Notes: generated by a model not told the origin, from the sequence alone. 59,248 nucleotides of DNA from Actinomycetota bacterium (GCA_902565595.1 CACFFD010000005.1:1-59248); one strand, 5' to 3'. Shown: positions 8,699-18,187, counted from the stretch's first letter. Translations and numbers: made by a program.

Positions 8699-9541
8699 CT
8701 ACTCTGTGAAGAAGCCCCCATCTGGGTGCAAAATCTCACCTGTGAAGTAACTAGATTCATCGCTACACAGAAATAGTGCTGCGTTAGCAATTTCAATGGG
8801 CTCGCCCCTCCGCCCAAGAGGGATCATTGCGTTAAACGCAGCAGTTTCGATCTCATCCATAAAATCAATAATTGCTGTCATATGGGTGTTGATAAACCCT
8901 GGCCCTATCGAATTCACACGGATCCCTACTGGACCGAGCATCCGTGCTGCTTTCTTTGTCATCATCCAAACTCCAGCCTTTGAAGTTGTATAGGCCAACG
9001 GTCCAGCATCGGGATGTTTCGCTGCGATACTCGCAATTGTGACAATTGAACCCTTCGTTTCCGATTCAAGCATTCGTTCAACGCAAGCCTGCATCCCGAG
9101 TAAAGTGCCCTTAAGGTTCACGGCAAGGACTTTATCGAAATGCTCAGGGTCGCTTTCAACGAATTCCCAGCCTGGCCGGTCTAAATAGTCGGCTCGGTTA
9201 GCGACAACATTTTTAATGTCTGGTTCAATATCGCCAGAAACATAATTAGCATGGCTTATTCCAGCGGCTGTGACTAGGCAATCTAGGCCCCCAAATTTAT
9301 CGATAGCTAAATTTGCCATCCTCTCATTGTCCGCTCCACTTGTCACGTCTACGCGGATCGGTATTGATTGGCCACCGGAATCAATAATCATTTGTGAAGT
9401 TTCTTCCGCTTTATCTTCTTGGATATCTGCAACAACTACTGACGCGCCCTCTTTTGCGAATAGCACAGCAGTTGCCCTACCGATGCCATTTCCGCCGCCC
9501 GTTATCACTCCGACTTTGTTCGCTAAACGACCCTCTTCCAT
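8699..9541 (-). CDS. Short-chain dehydrogenase/reductase
   Basis: A 280-residue classical SDR with the NAD(P)-binding TGGGNGIG, an acidic VVADIQ after strand 2 that favours NAD(H), the NLKG segment and the catalytic YTTSKAG (Tyr-x3-Lys). A C-terminal HPDGGFFTE matches the usual family end. Between strands 4 and 5 there is a longer loop (around DIKNVVANRADYLDRPG) than in typical members, as in actinobacterial mycofactocin-like or steroid SDRs. The frame is open to a GTG at 9553, but GGAGG lies 5 nt upstream of the ATG at 9541, which is therefore chosen. Substrate is unknown. Confidence 0.85.
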   Translation of the reverse strand: MEEGRLANKVGVITGGGNGIGRATAVLFAKEGASVVVADIQEDKAEETSQMIIDSGGQSIPIRVDVTSGADNERMANLAIDKFGGLDCLVTAAGISHANYVSGDIEPDIKNVVANRADYLDRPGWEFVESDPEHFDKVLAVNLKGTLLGMQACVERMLESETKGSIVTIASIAAKHPDAGPLAYTTSKAGVWMMTKKAARMLGPVGIRVNSIGPGFINTHMTAIIDFMDEIETAAFNAMIPLGRRGEPIEIANAALFLCSDESSYFTGEILHPDGGFFTE

Positions 9542-9682
9542 ATAATCCTCCACTCACTATGGCTCCTTCCATTAGATCAAAGAAGCTATTTATAAACAAA
9601 ACGAGCAACTGCTTCAACGATGAACAATGGCTCAATAAAAAACATTCTTTGGATTGCAGCTAACTGAGACTATGGTTTTTCT

Positions 9683-10723
9683 ATGGCTACCAAAAAAATC
9701 ATCACCGTCCTAGAGCCTTCAGATGAATACACGCATGAACCTGACGAGGCTAGCAACTATAACGAGTCAATGTACTTCAATACGTTTGATATCGAAAAGG
9801 AAATCGGCGGTTGGTTCCGTCTTGGAAACCGAATCAATGAAGGGTACGCGGAAATGTCAATTTGCGTTTACTTACCGAATGGCCAGGTCGGATTTATGTT
9901 TGACCGGCCCCAAATTGCTGATAATGACTCTATGAAAGCCGGAGGCTTATCAATAGAAGTTGTGGAACCTTTCGAAACCCTCCAGTTATCTTACTCTGGG
10001 AAAGTTTGCCTTCTTAATGACCCTAAAGAGATGGCCAACCCGAGGCAAGCGTTCAAAGAAAATCCAATAGTTGATTGCAATATTGACCTTGACTGGACTG
10101 GAATGTCTCCCATGTATGGCGGCAAGCCTATGTATGAGGATGGTTCTGAAATAGAGACAAATGCTGAAGGGAGCTTTGCGAAAGCACATTACGAACAGCA
10201 CGGGAGAATGGAAGGCGCAATAACAGTCAGCGATAACATACTTGAGATTTCCGGTTTGGGACTCCGAGATAAATCATGGGGAGCTCGTTACTGGCAATCA
10301 ATCAGTTGGTATAGATGGCTTCCTATGGTCTTTTCACCAGACTTTGCCATGATGCTTTCCATCGTCAGCCCAGATAGCAGTGGAGAGAAAGTTCGGAGGG
10401 CCGGGATGGTTCTCGAAGGAGACGAGTACAAATTAATCGAAGATTGTAATATCGAGACCACTTGGGATAAATCTGATTACCAAACTGGAATGAAATGCTG
10501 GGCAAGAACAAGCGAAGGTAAAGAGTATGAAATCGAGGGAGAAGTAATTTCGCTAATTCCGCTTCGTAACAGAAGAAAGACTCCAGACGGTGAGAATCTC
10601 TTAACCCGAATCACTGAAGCCATGACAAAATACCGTTGTAATGGCGAAGTAGGAATAGGGATGAGCGAATATCTAGATCAAATAGAGAACGGTCGCCCTA
10701 CAGGAAGAGACTTCGGTGGGTAA
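9683..10723 (+). CDS. DUF7064/DUF7065-type lipocalin-like (AttH/CrtC-fold) protein
   Basis: A 346-residue soluble protein with no signal peptide. It carries the pattern of the actinobacterial/proteobacterial family of two lipocalin-like domains related to AttH and hydroxyneurosporene synthase: GWFRLGNRINEGYAEMSI near residue 43 and the late LGLRDKSWGARYWQSISWYRW (split here as the GLRDKSWG and YWQ elements). Its function is not known; this family is often found next to APH-like kinase genes, as here, where the kinase begins 8 bp before its stop. The arrangement suggests a binding or isomerising role on the same hydrophobic substrate (inference). Confidence 0.6.
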   Translation: MATKKIITVLEPSDEYTHEPDEASNYNESMYFNTFDIEKEIGGWFRLGNRINEGYAEMSICVYLPNGQVGFMFDRPQIADNDSMKAGGLSIEVVEPFETLQLSYSGKVCLLNDPKEMANPRQAFKENPIVDCNIDLDWTGMSPMYGGKPMYEDGSEIETNAEGSFAKAHYEQHGRMEGAITVSDNILEISGLGLRDKSWGARYWQSISWYRWLPMVFSPDFAMMLSIVSPDSSGEKVRRAGMVLEGDEYKLIEDCNIETTWDKSDYQTGMKCWARTSEGKEYEIEGEVISLIPLRNRRKTPDGENLLTRITEAMTKYRCNGEVGIGMSEYLDQIENGRPTGRDFGG

Positions 10724-11720
10724 TAAGGATGATTCTCTAGAATCTTTTTTGATCAGAACGCTTTCTGAATCTCTAGGGGTAGTTGCTGTGAGTAATCTTG
10801 TTCGCCTGACGGGAGGCGCGAACAGGGAAACATGGAGTTTCGATGGAGAAGATACTGAAGGAAACACTTCAGAACTGATCCTTCAGGTAGATCGTGAAGG
10901 GCTCGACCGCCTCATTGGGACCTGTTCAAGGGAAGCTCAGATTGTAAAAAAAGCTGGCGAATGGAACGTCCCAGTACCCACAGTCATTGCAAGTTCAGAT
11001 ATACCCAATGCGCTAGGCCGGAGCTTTACCATCACTCGTAGAATCGAGGGAGAAACCATTGCAAGGAAGATCCTTCGAGATCAAGAGTGGGAAACAGCCC
11101 GTTTGAAACTTGTTACAGACTGCGCAGCAGCCCTTGGAGCGATTCACTCTATCCCGTTGGAAGAACTGGGTGGAATTGAACTGGTTAAGGACACTGATTC
11201 TTTAACCTCCCTCGTAGATATCTACGATGCCCTGTCCGACCCGCATCCAACCTTTGACTTGGCAATCCGATGGCTCGAAGCTAATCGGCCCGAATCCCTC
11301 GGACCCTGCCTAGTCCATGGCGACTTTAGATTGGGGAATCTCCTCATCGGTAAAGATGGGCTGCGTGCTGTCCTTGATTGGGAGATAGCTCATATCGGGG
11401 ATCCAGCAGCGGATCTAGGATGGATGTGTGTACGGGCTTGGCGTTTCGGAGGGAAAGGGAAAGTAGCTGGAATTGGTAGGTATACGAATTTTCTCGATGA
11501 CTACGAGACGAGAAGCGGCACTCGAGTTCCGCTAGAAACACTTCAATGGTGGGAAATCTTTGGAACCCTTCGCTGGGGCATCATTTGCCTGCAAATGGGA
11601 GGGGATTTTCGGGCAGGGCGAACTTCATCAATCGAAATAGCTACGATCGGACGACGGGTCGCGGAAAATGAATACGACCTGCTCTCCTCCCTTAAGGAAC
11701 AACTATATGAGCTTGCATGA
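10716..11720 (+). CDS. APH-family kinase, LvaA/ACAD10-11 kinase-like
   Basis: About 334 residues with the aminoglycoside phosphotransferase fold. The N-terminal nucleotide-binding loop is LTGGANRETWSF, the catalytic loop LVHGDFRLGN, and the metal site VLDWEIAHIGDPAADLGW. This combination (HGDFRxxN plus DWE) is typical of the kinase domains of ACAD10/11 and of LvaA, which phosphorylate 4-hydroxyacyl-CoA esters. It starts at a GTG overlapping the previous gene by 8 bp, with GGAAGAG upstream, and overlaps the following DUF6285 gene by 14 bp. LvaA needs the small partner LvaB; the next gene looks like that partner. The substrate assignment is inference. Confidence 0.82.
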   Translation: MGNKDDSLESFLIRTLSESLGVVAVSNLVRLTGGANRETWSFDGEDTEGNTSELILQVDREGLDRLIGTCSREAQIVKKAGEWNVPVPTVIASSDIPNALGRSFTITRRIEGETIARKILRDQEWETARLKLVTDCAAALGAIHSIPLEELGGIELVKDTDSLTSLVDIYDALSDPHPTFDLAIRWLEANRPESLGPCLVHGDFRLGNLLIGKDGLRAVLDWEIAHIGDPAADLGWMCVRAWRFGGKGKVAGIGRYTNFLDDYETRSGTRVPLETLQWWEIFGTLRWGIICLQMGGDFRAGRTSSIEIATIGRRVAENEYDLLSSLKEQLYELA

Positions 11721-12105
11721 AAAAATGGATATGGCGCTACCCCCTAGAGGAGACACTCCCTATGATGCCCCATCAGCTCATCAACTCATCGAAGCGGTAA
11801 ATCTTCTTATCTCTGAAGAACTAGGCGGAGAAAACTCTCCAACTCAAAAATGGAAACTTCGAATAGCATCCAATGCATTAGGAATAGCCTCTAGAGAAGT
11901 CCAAAATATTCAGGAAGACCGTAGAACTCTGAGAAGCATTCTCGATAGTTTGCAAATGGAAAGCGAAAAGGACCTGTCGGAAGCTATACGAAATGGGGCA
12001 TTTGACGACAGGCTCGAAGATATTCACGCCAACTTAGTCCAAGTAGTTAACAAAAAACTTCTTGTCGCTAACCCTTCATACTTCATTGACAGAAACGATT
12101 CATAG
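11707..12105 (+). CDS. DUF6285 protein, probable kinase partner (LvaB-like)
   Basis: A 132-residue helical protein; the pattern DAPSAHQLIEAVNLLISEEL followed by KLRIASNALGIASREVQ fits the DUF6285 family found directly after APH-type acyl-CoA kinases. In Pseudomonas putida a protein of this kind (LvaB) is required for activity of the 4-hydroxyacyl-CoA kinase LvaA. The ATG at 11707 lies within the kinase gene and overlaps its end by 14 bp; an upstream in-frame start at 11668 is deeper inside the kinase and less likely. AAGGAAC precedes the start. The domain assignment is by pattern only. Confidence 0.65.
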   Translation: MSLHEKMDMALPPRGDTPYDAPSAHQLIEAVNLLISEELGGENSPTQKWKLRIASNALGIASREVQNIQEDRRTLRSILDSLQMESEKDLSEAIRNGAFDDRLEDIHANLVQVVNKKLLVANPSYFIDRNDS

Positions 12106-12185
12106 GCCAACTGAGGAGGAAGATAAACGCTTCCGAGAAGGCATAGCTACACTAAAGTACGATCCGAAGAAAGAAGTAGCTATCG

Positions 12186-13469
12186 ATGGCTGATATAGCA
12201 GTTATAGGCGCAGGTTACGTTGGTTTGACAACAGGTACTTGTTTAGCCCACCTAGGCCACAACGTCACTATCGCCGATGTCGACGAAGAAAAAGTCCAAA
12301 AACTTTCCGGAGGGGAGATTCCCATCTTTGAACCGGGGCTATCGGAGCTACTGTCCGAGGGCATCGAGAACCGGAACTTAAAATTCGTTGTAGGGGCAGT
12401 AAATGCAAGCCAAAATGCGGCGTTTCATTTTCTATGCCTCCCAACGCCTCCGAATCCGGACGGGTCAACGAATATGGAGTACTTCAGTTCCGTTATCGAA
12501 GAGATCAAAGCGGTTCTTCCAACAAATTCAGTAATCGTGAACAAATCCACAGTTCCAGTCGGAACCACCTCACAACTCAAAAAGCAGATTCAAAGAACGG
12601 ATGTGGAGATAGTGTCTAATCCAGAATTTCTAAGTGAAGGTAATGCCGTACGAGATTTTTTGCACCCATCCCGAATAGTAATTGGAGCGGAGTCACAAGA
12701 AGCAGCTAGCAAAGTTGCTGCGCTCTTCAGCGACATTGACGCCCCCAACCAGATCACCGGAACCGAATCAGCTGAGCTCATCAAACATACTGCTAATGCC
12801 TTCTTAGCAATGAAATTAACTTTCATAAATGAAATCGCAACTCTTTGCGAACTCGTTGGAGCTAACGTGCTCGATGTCGCAGAAGGGATCGGATACGATC
12901 CCAGAATCGGTTCCACTTATCTTCGGCCAGGACCTGGCTGGGGGGGATCTTGTTTTCCCAAAGACAGCGCTTCGCTCCTACAAACGGCGAATAAAGCTGG
13001 GTTCGATTTCGAATTGCTTGAAAAAGCAATCACATTGAATCAGGAACACCTCAAACGGACAGCTGAAAAAGTCATCCACGCTCTACCTCAAGGAAAAGGA
13101 GTTGAGAAAAGCAAAATAGCTGCACTTGGCCTTACCTTCAAAGCAGGAACTGACGATCTCAGATCTTCTCCTTCTCTGGCTGTCATTGACCATCTCTTAA
13201 ACCTGAAAGCTCACGTCTCGGCATATGACCCTATGGTAAATCTTCCCATTGAGAATATGGATAACCTCGAAATTTCTTCCACCGCTTATGACGCTGTAAA
13301 TAATGCCGATGCTCTCATCATTTTGACAGAATGGCAGGAATTTGCTGACTTAAATTATGAACGAATTTATGAAGCCATGTCCCATCCCGTTGTTATAGAC
13401 GCTAGAAACGTTCTGAACCCCCAAGAACTTGAGCAACTAGGATTCCAATACATTGGCCTAGGGCAATAA
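12186..13469 (+). CDS. ugd: UDP-glucose/GDP-mannose dehydrogenase family protein, probable UDP-glucose 6-dehydrogenase
   Basis: A 427-residue NAD-dependent sugar-nucleotide dehydrogenase that oxidises the C6 alcohol of UDP-glucose (or a related UDP sugar) to the uronate. The N-terminal Rossmann motif GAGYVGLTTG is at residues 7-16; FLCLPTPPNPDGS follows strand 4. The catalytic Cys is in GPGWGGSCFPKD (about residue 256), and the C-terminal domain has FKAGTDDLRSSPS. Length and motifs are those of UGD. It stands alone, 80 bp after the DUF6285 gene and 75 bp before the ABC importer, and is likely to serve cell-surface polysaccharide synthesis. Exact sugar specificity cannot be read from sequence. 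Confidence 0.88.
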   Translation: MADIAVIGAGYVGLTTGTCLAHLGHNVTIADVDEEKVQKLSGGEIPIFEPGLSELLSEGIENRNLKFVVGAVNASQNAAFHFLCLPTPPNPDGSTNMEYFSSVIEEIKAVLPTNSVIVNKSTVPVGTTSQLKKQIQRTDVEIVSNPEFLSEGNAVRDFLHPSRIVIGAESQEAASKVAALFSDIDAPNQITGTESAELIKHTANAFLAMKLTFINEIATLCELVGANVLDVAEGIGYDPRIGSTYLRPGPGWGGSCFPKDSASLLQTANKAGFDFELLEKAITLNQEHLKRTAEKVIHALPQGKGVEKSKIAALGLTFKAGTDDLRSSPSLAVIDHLLNLKAHVSAYDPMVNLPIENMDNLEISSTAYDAVNNADALIILTEWQEFADLNYERIYEAMSHPVVIDARNVLNPQELEQLGFQYIGLGQ

Positions 13470-13544
13470 CTAGTCGTAGTTTAGAATGCCCTCCTCCAAA
13501 AGACCCTTTATTCGCTTCTCCATAAGCAGCGAGGACCTAACCCC

Positions 13545-15620
13545 ATGACCACTATTCTTCTCTTTGCTCTCATAGGGATCGGAATAGGCGGATTCTATGG
13601 CCTCCTAGCGAGCGGGATTGTTATCGGCCATAAAGGCTCTGGTCTCATAAATTTAGACCAAGGAGCATTGGCGATGTATCCCGCATACACATACGTGACA
13701 ATGCGCGAAACAGGCGACATATATTTTCCTTGGGTCGACTTTATTCCAGGGCCGATCGATATCCCCTACGAACTAAGTATCGCATCGTCTGGAGTGGGTA
13801 AATTCCCAGCATTTTTAGCGGCGATGTTCATGTCGGTCCTTCTTGGCATAGCTGTGCAAACCCTCGTTTTCGGGCCTCTTCGGAATAAACCCCCGATTTC
13901 AAAAATCATAGGTTCCTTGGGAGCTCTCTTCTATCTAACATCCGTAGCTTTCTATCAATTCGGTGGGAAAAATCGAACAGTCGACGGTATTCTTCCGGGG
14001 GGCTCATGGAAGAACCCATTCGGGCTGGGTGGACAGCTAACATACGAGCGCATCACCCTAGTTCTTATTGCTCTTGCGGTCGGAGGGGCATTAGCCGCCT
14101 ACTATCGGTTCACCCAAACAGGGCTAGCTACTAGAGCCATTGAGGACTCTGAATCAGGCGCAACATTATTAGGGTATTCAATAAAGAAAATAGCAACTAC
14201 CAATTGGCTTCTCTCAACAGTCATTACTGGGTTTGCCGGGATTCTAGCTCTTGACCTAGTTTCCCTTTCGCCTAACCGCTACACGTTATTTGTGATACCA
14301 GCCCTTGGAGCAGCGCTATTTGGGAATCTCACATCACCCTGGCTAGCTACTGTCGGAGGGGTACTCTTGGGAGTCTTTCAAACAGCTGCAGCTGGACTAA
14401 CACTAAAGATGTGGTGGCCGGAATGGATCCCCTCAGAAGGTCTCCGCCACGCAATCCCTCTTCTTATGATCATCATTTTCCAGTACACCCGTGGACATAA
14501 GTTACCTGTCAGAGGCAGCCGGTTCGCCGAGCCGCAACCAACAGCATCTTCTGGAAAGAACCTGCCTTGGCAAATCGCCTTAATAGGAGCGGTTGTCCTA
14601 TGGGTCTTAATAAGTGGATCACCCTTGACGCAAGGAAAATTACTTACCAGTATCATCGCCGCGATATTGATGATGTCCTCAGTGATAATCATCGGATACC
14701 TAGGCCAACTCTCTTTAGCTAACCTTACTTTCGCTGGAGTCGCTGGATATCTCTCTACCCGTCTAGCAGCATCAGGGGAAAGCTATGGATTCAGCCCCTT
14801 TATTCTCGATGGACCCGGATTCCCAGCTCCCATAGCAATGCTTTTTGGAGTCGCAGTAGCAGTGATAGTAGGTCTTCTGATAGCCGTACCTGCGATCCGT
14901 ATTCGGGGGTTGCAGTTAGCGGTCGTTACGTTAGCCGGTGCAGTAGCAGCAAACGAGCTCCTGATGGCAAATGAACCCCTTATGGGGAAAGGCGCAAGGT
15001 CAAATTTGTCTGTCCCACCTCCAAACTGGTTTGGAATCGACGTTACTGTTGATCCATCAGTCAGTAGAGATCGAAGCACACTAATTATCTTCTGCAGCAT
15101 TTGGCTCGTGCTGATTGTCTTGGCTGTTATAGGAATTCGCAGAGGAACTATTGGGAGAAATTTCCTTGCTGTCCGCTCAAATGAACGAGCAGCCGCCGCC
15201 TACGGCGTAGATGTGTCCGGTATGAAACTACTAGGATTCGGTATTGGCTCAGCTATAGCAGGTATCGCGGGTGTGCTTACCGCCTATCAGCACACCATTC
15301 TGCAGATTACAAGCTGGGATGCCCTCGCCGGAATCACGAACGTTACGCTACTTTTCCTTGGAGGCGTCGCTCACTTAGGAGGAGCATTACTCGGTTCAGT
15401 GATCAGCCCAGGAGGGCTTCTATCTACAACTTCAAGTGAAGGGCAAATACTTAGGAACGCTGGCGCCGGCGCGCTCATGATTGCGGTAGCGATATTTAGA
15501 CCCGATGGGTTAGTTTCTCTCCTCACAATAGTCAAGGAACGTTTTTCCATTGGATTTAATTTCGCAAAGAAATCCTTGTCACATATAATTTCCACGTCGA
15601 GTAGAGGAAATACTGTCTAA
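13545..15620 (+). CDS. Fused LivH-LivM branched-chain-type ABC permease (copy 1)
   Basis: A 691-residue integral membrane protein that joins both permease subunits of a HAAT-family importer. The N-terminal half is LivH-like (GFYGLLASGIVIGHKGSGLINLDQGALAMY split over residues about 15-45), and the LivM-like half starts near residue 370 with IIGYLGQLSLANLTFAGVAG, followed by PAIRIRGLQLAVVTLAGA and the cytoplasmic coupling segment RSNERAAAAYGVDVSGMK. It ends in TAATG overlapping an acyl-CoA synthetase gene. A second fused permease lies at 20041, so one binding protein and one ATPase pair may serve two channels. Confidence 0.93.
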   Translation: MTTILLFALIGIGIGGFYGLLASGIVIGHKGSGLINLDQGALAMYPAYTYVTMRETGDIYFPWVDFIPGPIDIPYELSIASSGVGKFPAFLAAMFMSVLLGIAVQTLVFGPLRNKPPISKIIGSLGALFYLTSVAFYQFGGKNRTVDGILPGGSWKNPFGLGGQLTYERITLVLIALAVGGALAAYYRFTQTGLATRAIEDSESGATLLGYSIKKIATTNWLLSTVITGFAGILALDLVSLSPNRYTLFVIPALGAALFGNLTSPWLATVGGVLLGVFQTAAAGLTLKMWWPEWIPSEGLRHAIPLLMIIIFQYTRGHKLPVRGSRFAEPQPTASSGKNLPWQIALIGAVVLWVLISGSPLTQGKLLTSIIAAILMMSSVIIIGYLGQLSLANLTFAGVAGYLSTRLAASGESYGFSPFILDGPGFPAPIAMLFGVAVAVIVGLLIAVPAIRIRGLQLAVVTLAGAVAANELLMANEPLMGKGARSNLSVPPPNWFGIDVTVDPSVSRDRSTLIIFCSIWLVLIVLAVIGIRRGTIGRNFLAVRSNERAAAAYGVDVSGMKLLGFGIGSAIAGIAGVLTAYQHTILQITSWDALAGITNVTLLFLGGVAHLGGALLGSVISPGGLLSTTSSEGQILRNAGAGALMIAVAIFRPDGLVSLLTIVKERFSIGFNFAKKSLSHIISTSSRGNTV

Positions 15621-17155
15621 TGCCACAATTCGCAAATGAAAAGGTAAAGCATTCACCTAATGCCATTGCCCTAGCCGACCCGAATCACTCCTACACATGG
15701 GTGGAAACAAACGAGATACTTAATCGATGCGCTAATAATATTCTCGAAAGCGACCTAGGAGAGAAACGCAGAGTTGCCGTTTTCGCAGAAAATGCAGGCG
15801 AAACCGCATTCGCTCATCTTGGAGCGCTTCTGGGTGGAGCTTCTTCAGTTCCAGTCAACTTCCATCTCACTGCAGAAGAAGCCGCCTACATTCTGGAAGA
15901 TTCCGAAGCGCAAATTCTATTCGTAGGCCCACATACGCTTGAACGCGGACTAGAAGCAGCACGACAAGCAGGCGTCCAGAAGGTCATTGGTTGGAAATGC
16001 GAAGCTAACGAGGATCTTGTCGATTGGACCAATTGGCTTCAAGAGGGAAACCCAGAAAATCCGCCCGACGAAATCAAGCCACTCCCTAATCTTCTATATA
16101 CCTCTGGTACGACCGGAAGGCCAAAAGGAACCGAACTCCCTCCAACCATGTTCGCAGGTGGGAATTCAATAACCCAACATATTGAAGGCCTCAAGTTAAG
16201 TGCTTTTGCTGAATACGGAACCCATCTGGTGGTTGGTCCCATGTATCACACCGGACCTTTGTCAGGGATGCGTCTTCTCACACTCGGGATACCTTCTGTC
16301 GTCTTGGGGCGATTCGACGCCGAGAAAACACTAGCTGCGATAGATCAACATAAGACAGAAACGGCAGTGATGGTTCCAACCCACTTTGTTCGCTTGTTAG
16401 CTCTTCCAGATGAAATAAAGCAGAAATACGATGTGTCCTCCATGCGACTGGCCGCTCATACCGGAGCGAAATGTCCCGTTGATGTTATGCGATCAATGAT
16501 TGAATGGTGGGGCCCGATTTTTCGCGACGCCTATGGAGCTAGCGAAGTAGGAACCGTCTGTGCCATTACTAGTGAAGAATGGCTCAAACATGAAGGATCT
16601 GTCGGGAGAACAATTCCTCCTTTTTCAGCTGAGGTACTCGATGAAGATTTCAACGTTTTACCGCCAAACACTGAAGGAAGACTATTTTTCCGAGATGCTA
16701 CAGGCAGAGGAATTATCTACCCTAACGACCCTGAAAAAACAGCTTCGGCAAATCCGGAACCTGGACTCTTCACCCTTGGAGAGATCGGCTACATCGACGA
16801 TGATGGCTATGTCTTTATTACAGACAGGTTTAGCGACATGGTCGTTTCCGGAGGAGTCAATATTTATCCGGCAGAAGCAGAACAGATCCTAATCGAGCAT
16901 CCTGATGTCTCAGATGTCGCTTGCATCGGAATACCTCATCCCGATCTGGGAGAAGAACTAAAAGCGTTAATAATTCCAACAAATTCAGATACACCCCCTG
17001 ATATAGGTGAGCTTTCAGAATGGTTACGAGAGAGACTAACTCACTATAAGTGCCCACGAAGTTACGAACTCGTCGGAAGGTTACTCAGGAACACAATGGG
17101 AAAGATCAACAAAAGAAAATTGCGGGATGCCTATATCGGTGGCACATTGGATTAA
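15620..17155 (+). CDS. AMP-forming acyl-CoA synthetase
   Basis: A 511-residue ANL-superfamily ligase that activates a carboxylic acid through an acyl-adenylate and then joins it to CoA. The P-loop-like YTSGTTGRPKG lies near residue 160, DAYGASEVGT (A5) near 308, the TLGEIGYIDDDGYVFITDR hinge region (A7/A8) near 388, and the catalytic C-terminal Lys is in GKINKRKL. It overlaps the fused permease gene by one base, which ties substrate activation to import. This implies that the transporter imports an organic acid rather than, or as well as, amino acids. Chain-length or aromatic specificity is not evident. Confidence 0.9.
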   Translation: MPQFANEKVKHSPNAIALADPNHSYTWVETNEILNRCANNILESDLGEKRRVAVFAENAGETAFAHLGALLGGASSVPVNFHLTAEEAAYILEDSEAQILFVGPHTLERGLEAARQAGVQKVIGWKCEANEDLVDWTNWLQEGNPENPPDEIKPLPNLLYTSGTTGRPKGTELPPTMFAGGNSITQHIEGLKLSAFAEYGTHLVVGPMYHTGPLSGMRLLTLGIPSVVLGRFDAEKTLAAIDQHKTETAVMVPTHFVRLLALPDEIKQKYDVSSMRLAAHTGAKCPVDVMRSMIEWWGPIFRDAYGASEVGTVCAITSEEWLKHEGSVGRTIPPFSAEVLDEDFNVLPPNTEGRLFFRDATGRGIIYPNDPEKTASANPEPGLFTLGEIGYIDDDGYVFITDRFSDMVVSGGVNIYPAEAEQILIEHPDVSDVACIGIPHPDLGEELKALIIPTNSDTPPDIGELSEWLRERLTHYKCPRSYELVGRLLRNTMGKINKRKLRDAYIGGTLD

Positions 17156-17203
17156 ATAGCGGCTACTTGTTGGCCGCTCCATGATCGATGAAAGCGAAAT
17201 AGC

Positions 17204-18025
17204 GTGTCTACACAAAACGTCCTGATTGATAACCCTTGCGAGATGGTTCGCCGCTTTACGTTAAATCGGCCTGAAAAGCGTAATGCGCTCAATGACGGTA
17301 TCCGCAAAGAACTCTTTGATGGGTTGAGAGAGGGAGATCGTGACCGTTCAATCTCAGTCATGATTGTTCGAGGCGCTGGTGAAGCCTTTTCTGCGGGATA
17401 CGATCTCGCGCAGCCAAATAGGGACGTTGAAAGATCCATTGCTAAAACAGACGGATGGTGGTCGAGACATGTTGTTAATAACTGGTTTGAGATATGGGAC
17501 ATGTCAACGCCAGTTATTGCTCAAGTCCATGGGTGGTGCCTAGCTGGAGGATCTGAGCTTGCCAACGCCTGTGACCTTATCTACGTAGCAGAAGACGCAA
17601 GAATTGGATACCCGCCAGTTCGGCTCATGTCCCCGCCCGACATGCAATGGCAAACCTGGATGATGGGACTTCGGAGAGGGATGGAGGCGCTTCTCACCGG
17701 AGATCATATGTCCGGGATCGAAGCAGTGCAGTCGGGGATGGCAAATCGGGCTTTCCCAGAAAAGAAGTTGGATGCTGAGGTTTTGAAGATCGCAGAACGA
17801 ATAACAAAAATTCCCCTTGATCTACTTGCCCTTAATAAAAGATCTGCCCATCGAGCAATGGAAGCAGCAGGAATACGCAATGGAATCCGGTCAACAGCGG
17901 ATATTCAAGCACTTGGATTCCATCAACCATCTTCTAAGGAATACATGGAAAAACTAGGGTCGCGTGACCTGAAAGAAAGCCTTAGCGAGCGCGATCGAAC
18001 TTTTAACGACTACCGAGAAACCTAG
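17204..18025 (+). CDS. Enoyl-CoA hydratase/isomerase (crotonase) family protein
   Basis: A 273-residue crotonase-fold protein that starts at a GTG. The oxyanion-hole motifs AFSAGYDLA and VHGWCLAGGSELANACD are present; the latter keeps the first crotonase Glu. The second catalytic Glu, normally in FGxPE, is absent: the segment reads IGYPPVRLMSPPD. It is therefore unlikely to be an ordinary hydratase and may act as an isomerase, a hydrolase or on an unusual substrate. It follows the acyl-CoA synthetase by 49 bp in the importer cluster, so it probably handles the imported acid after CoA activation. Confidence 0.85.
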   Translation: MSTQNVLIDNPCEMVRRFTLNRPEKRNALNDGIRKELFDGLREGDRDRSISVMIVRGAGEAFSAGYDLAQPNRDVERSIAKTDGWWSRHVVNNWFEIWDMSTPVIAQVHGWCLAGGSELANACDLIYVAEDARIGYPPVRLMSPPDMQWQTWMMGLRRGMEALLTGDHMSGIEAVQSGMANRAFPEKKLDAEVLKIAERITKIPLDLLALNKRSAHRAMEAAGIRNGIRSTADIQALGFHQPSSKEYMEKLGSRDLKESLSERDRTFNDYRET

Positions 18026-18147
18026 AAAAAGGCGAATTTGACAAAATCATTACAATTCACGCGAAGCCTTTGTTTCCTAGGTAAAAGTCGATTAGATTGC
18101 TAATGCTCTATGCGTTGTGGCACTCGTCACATGATAGAGTTCTAAAC

Positions 18148-18163
18148 CTAACGAAAACGTTAG
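18148..18163. promoter_or_regulatory. Inverted repeat in the livK leader
   Basis: CTAACG and CGTTAG flank an AAAA loop, 25 bp before the livK start and just upstream of its strong ribosome-binding site (AGGAGGGGGAGG). It lies in the 162-bp gap that separates livK from the crotonase gene. It may be an operator or a small leader hairpin that allows the binding protein to be expressed separately from the upstream genes. No convincing -10/-35 pair could be assigned. Confidence 0.35.
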
Positions 18164-18187
18164 AAACTATTAGGAGGGGGAGGACCC

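Noticed and set aside
17158-17178. AGCGGC/GCCGCT hairpin after the acyl-CoA synthetase
   Set aside because: The stem is only 6 bp, the loop is 9 nt and no T run follows; the downstream crotonase gene is likely in the same transcript.
18038-18043. TTGACA as the -35 of a livK promoter
   Set aside because: No acceptable -10 sequence lies 16-18 bp downstream; it also sits just after the crotonase stop, so it is probably chance.
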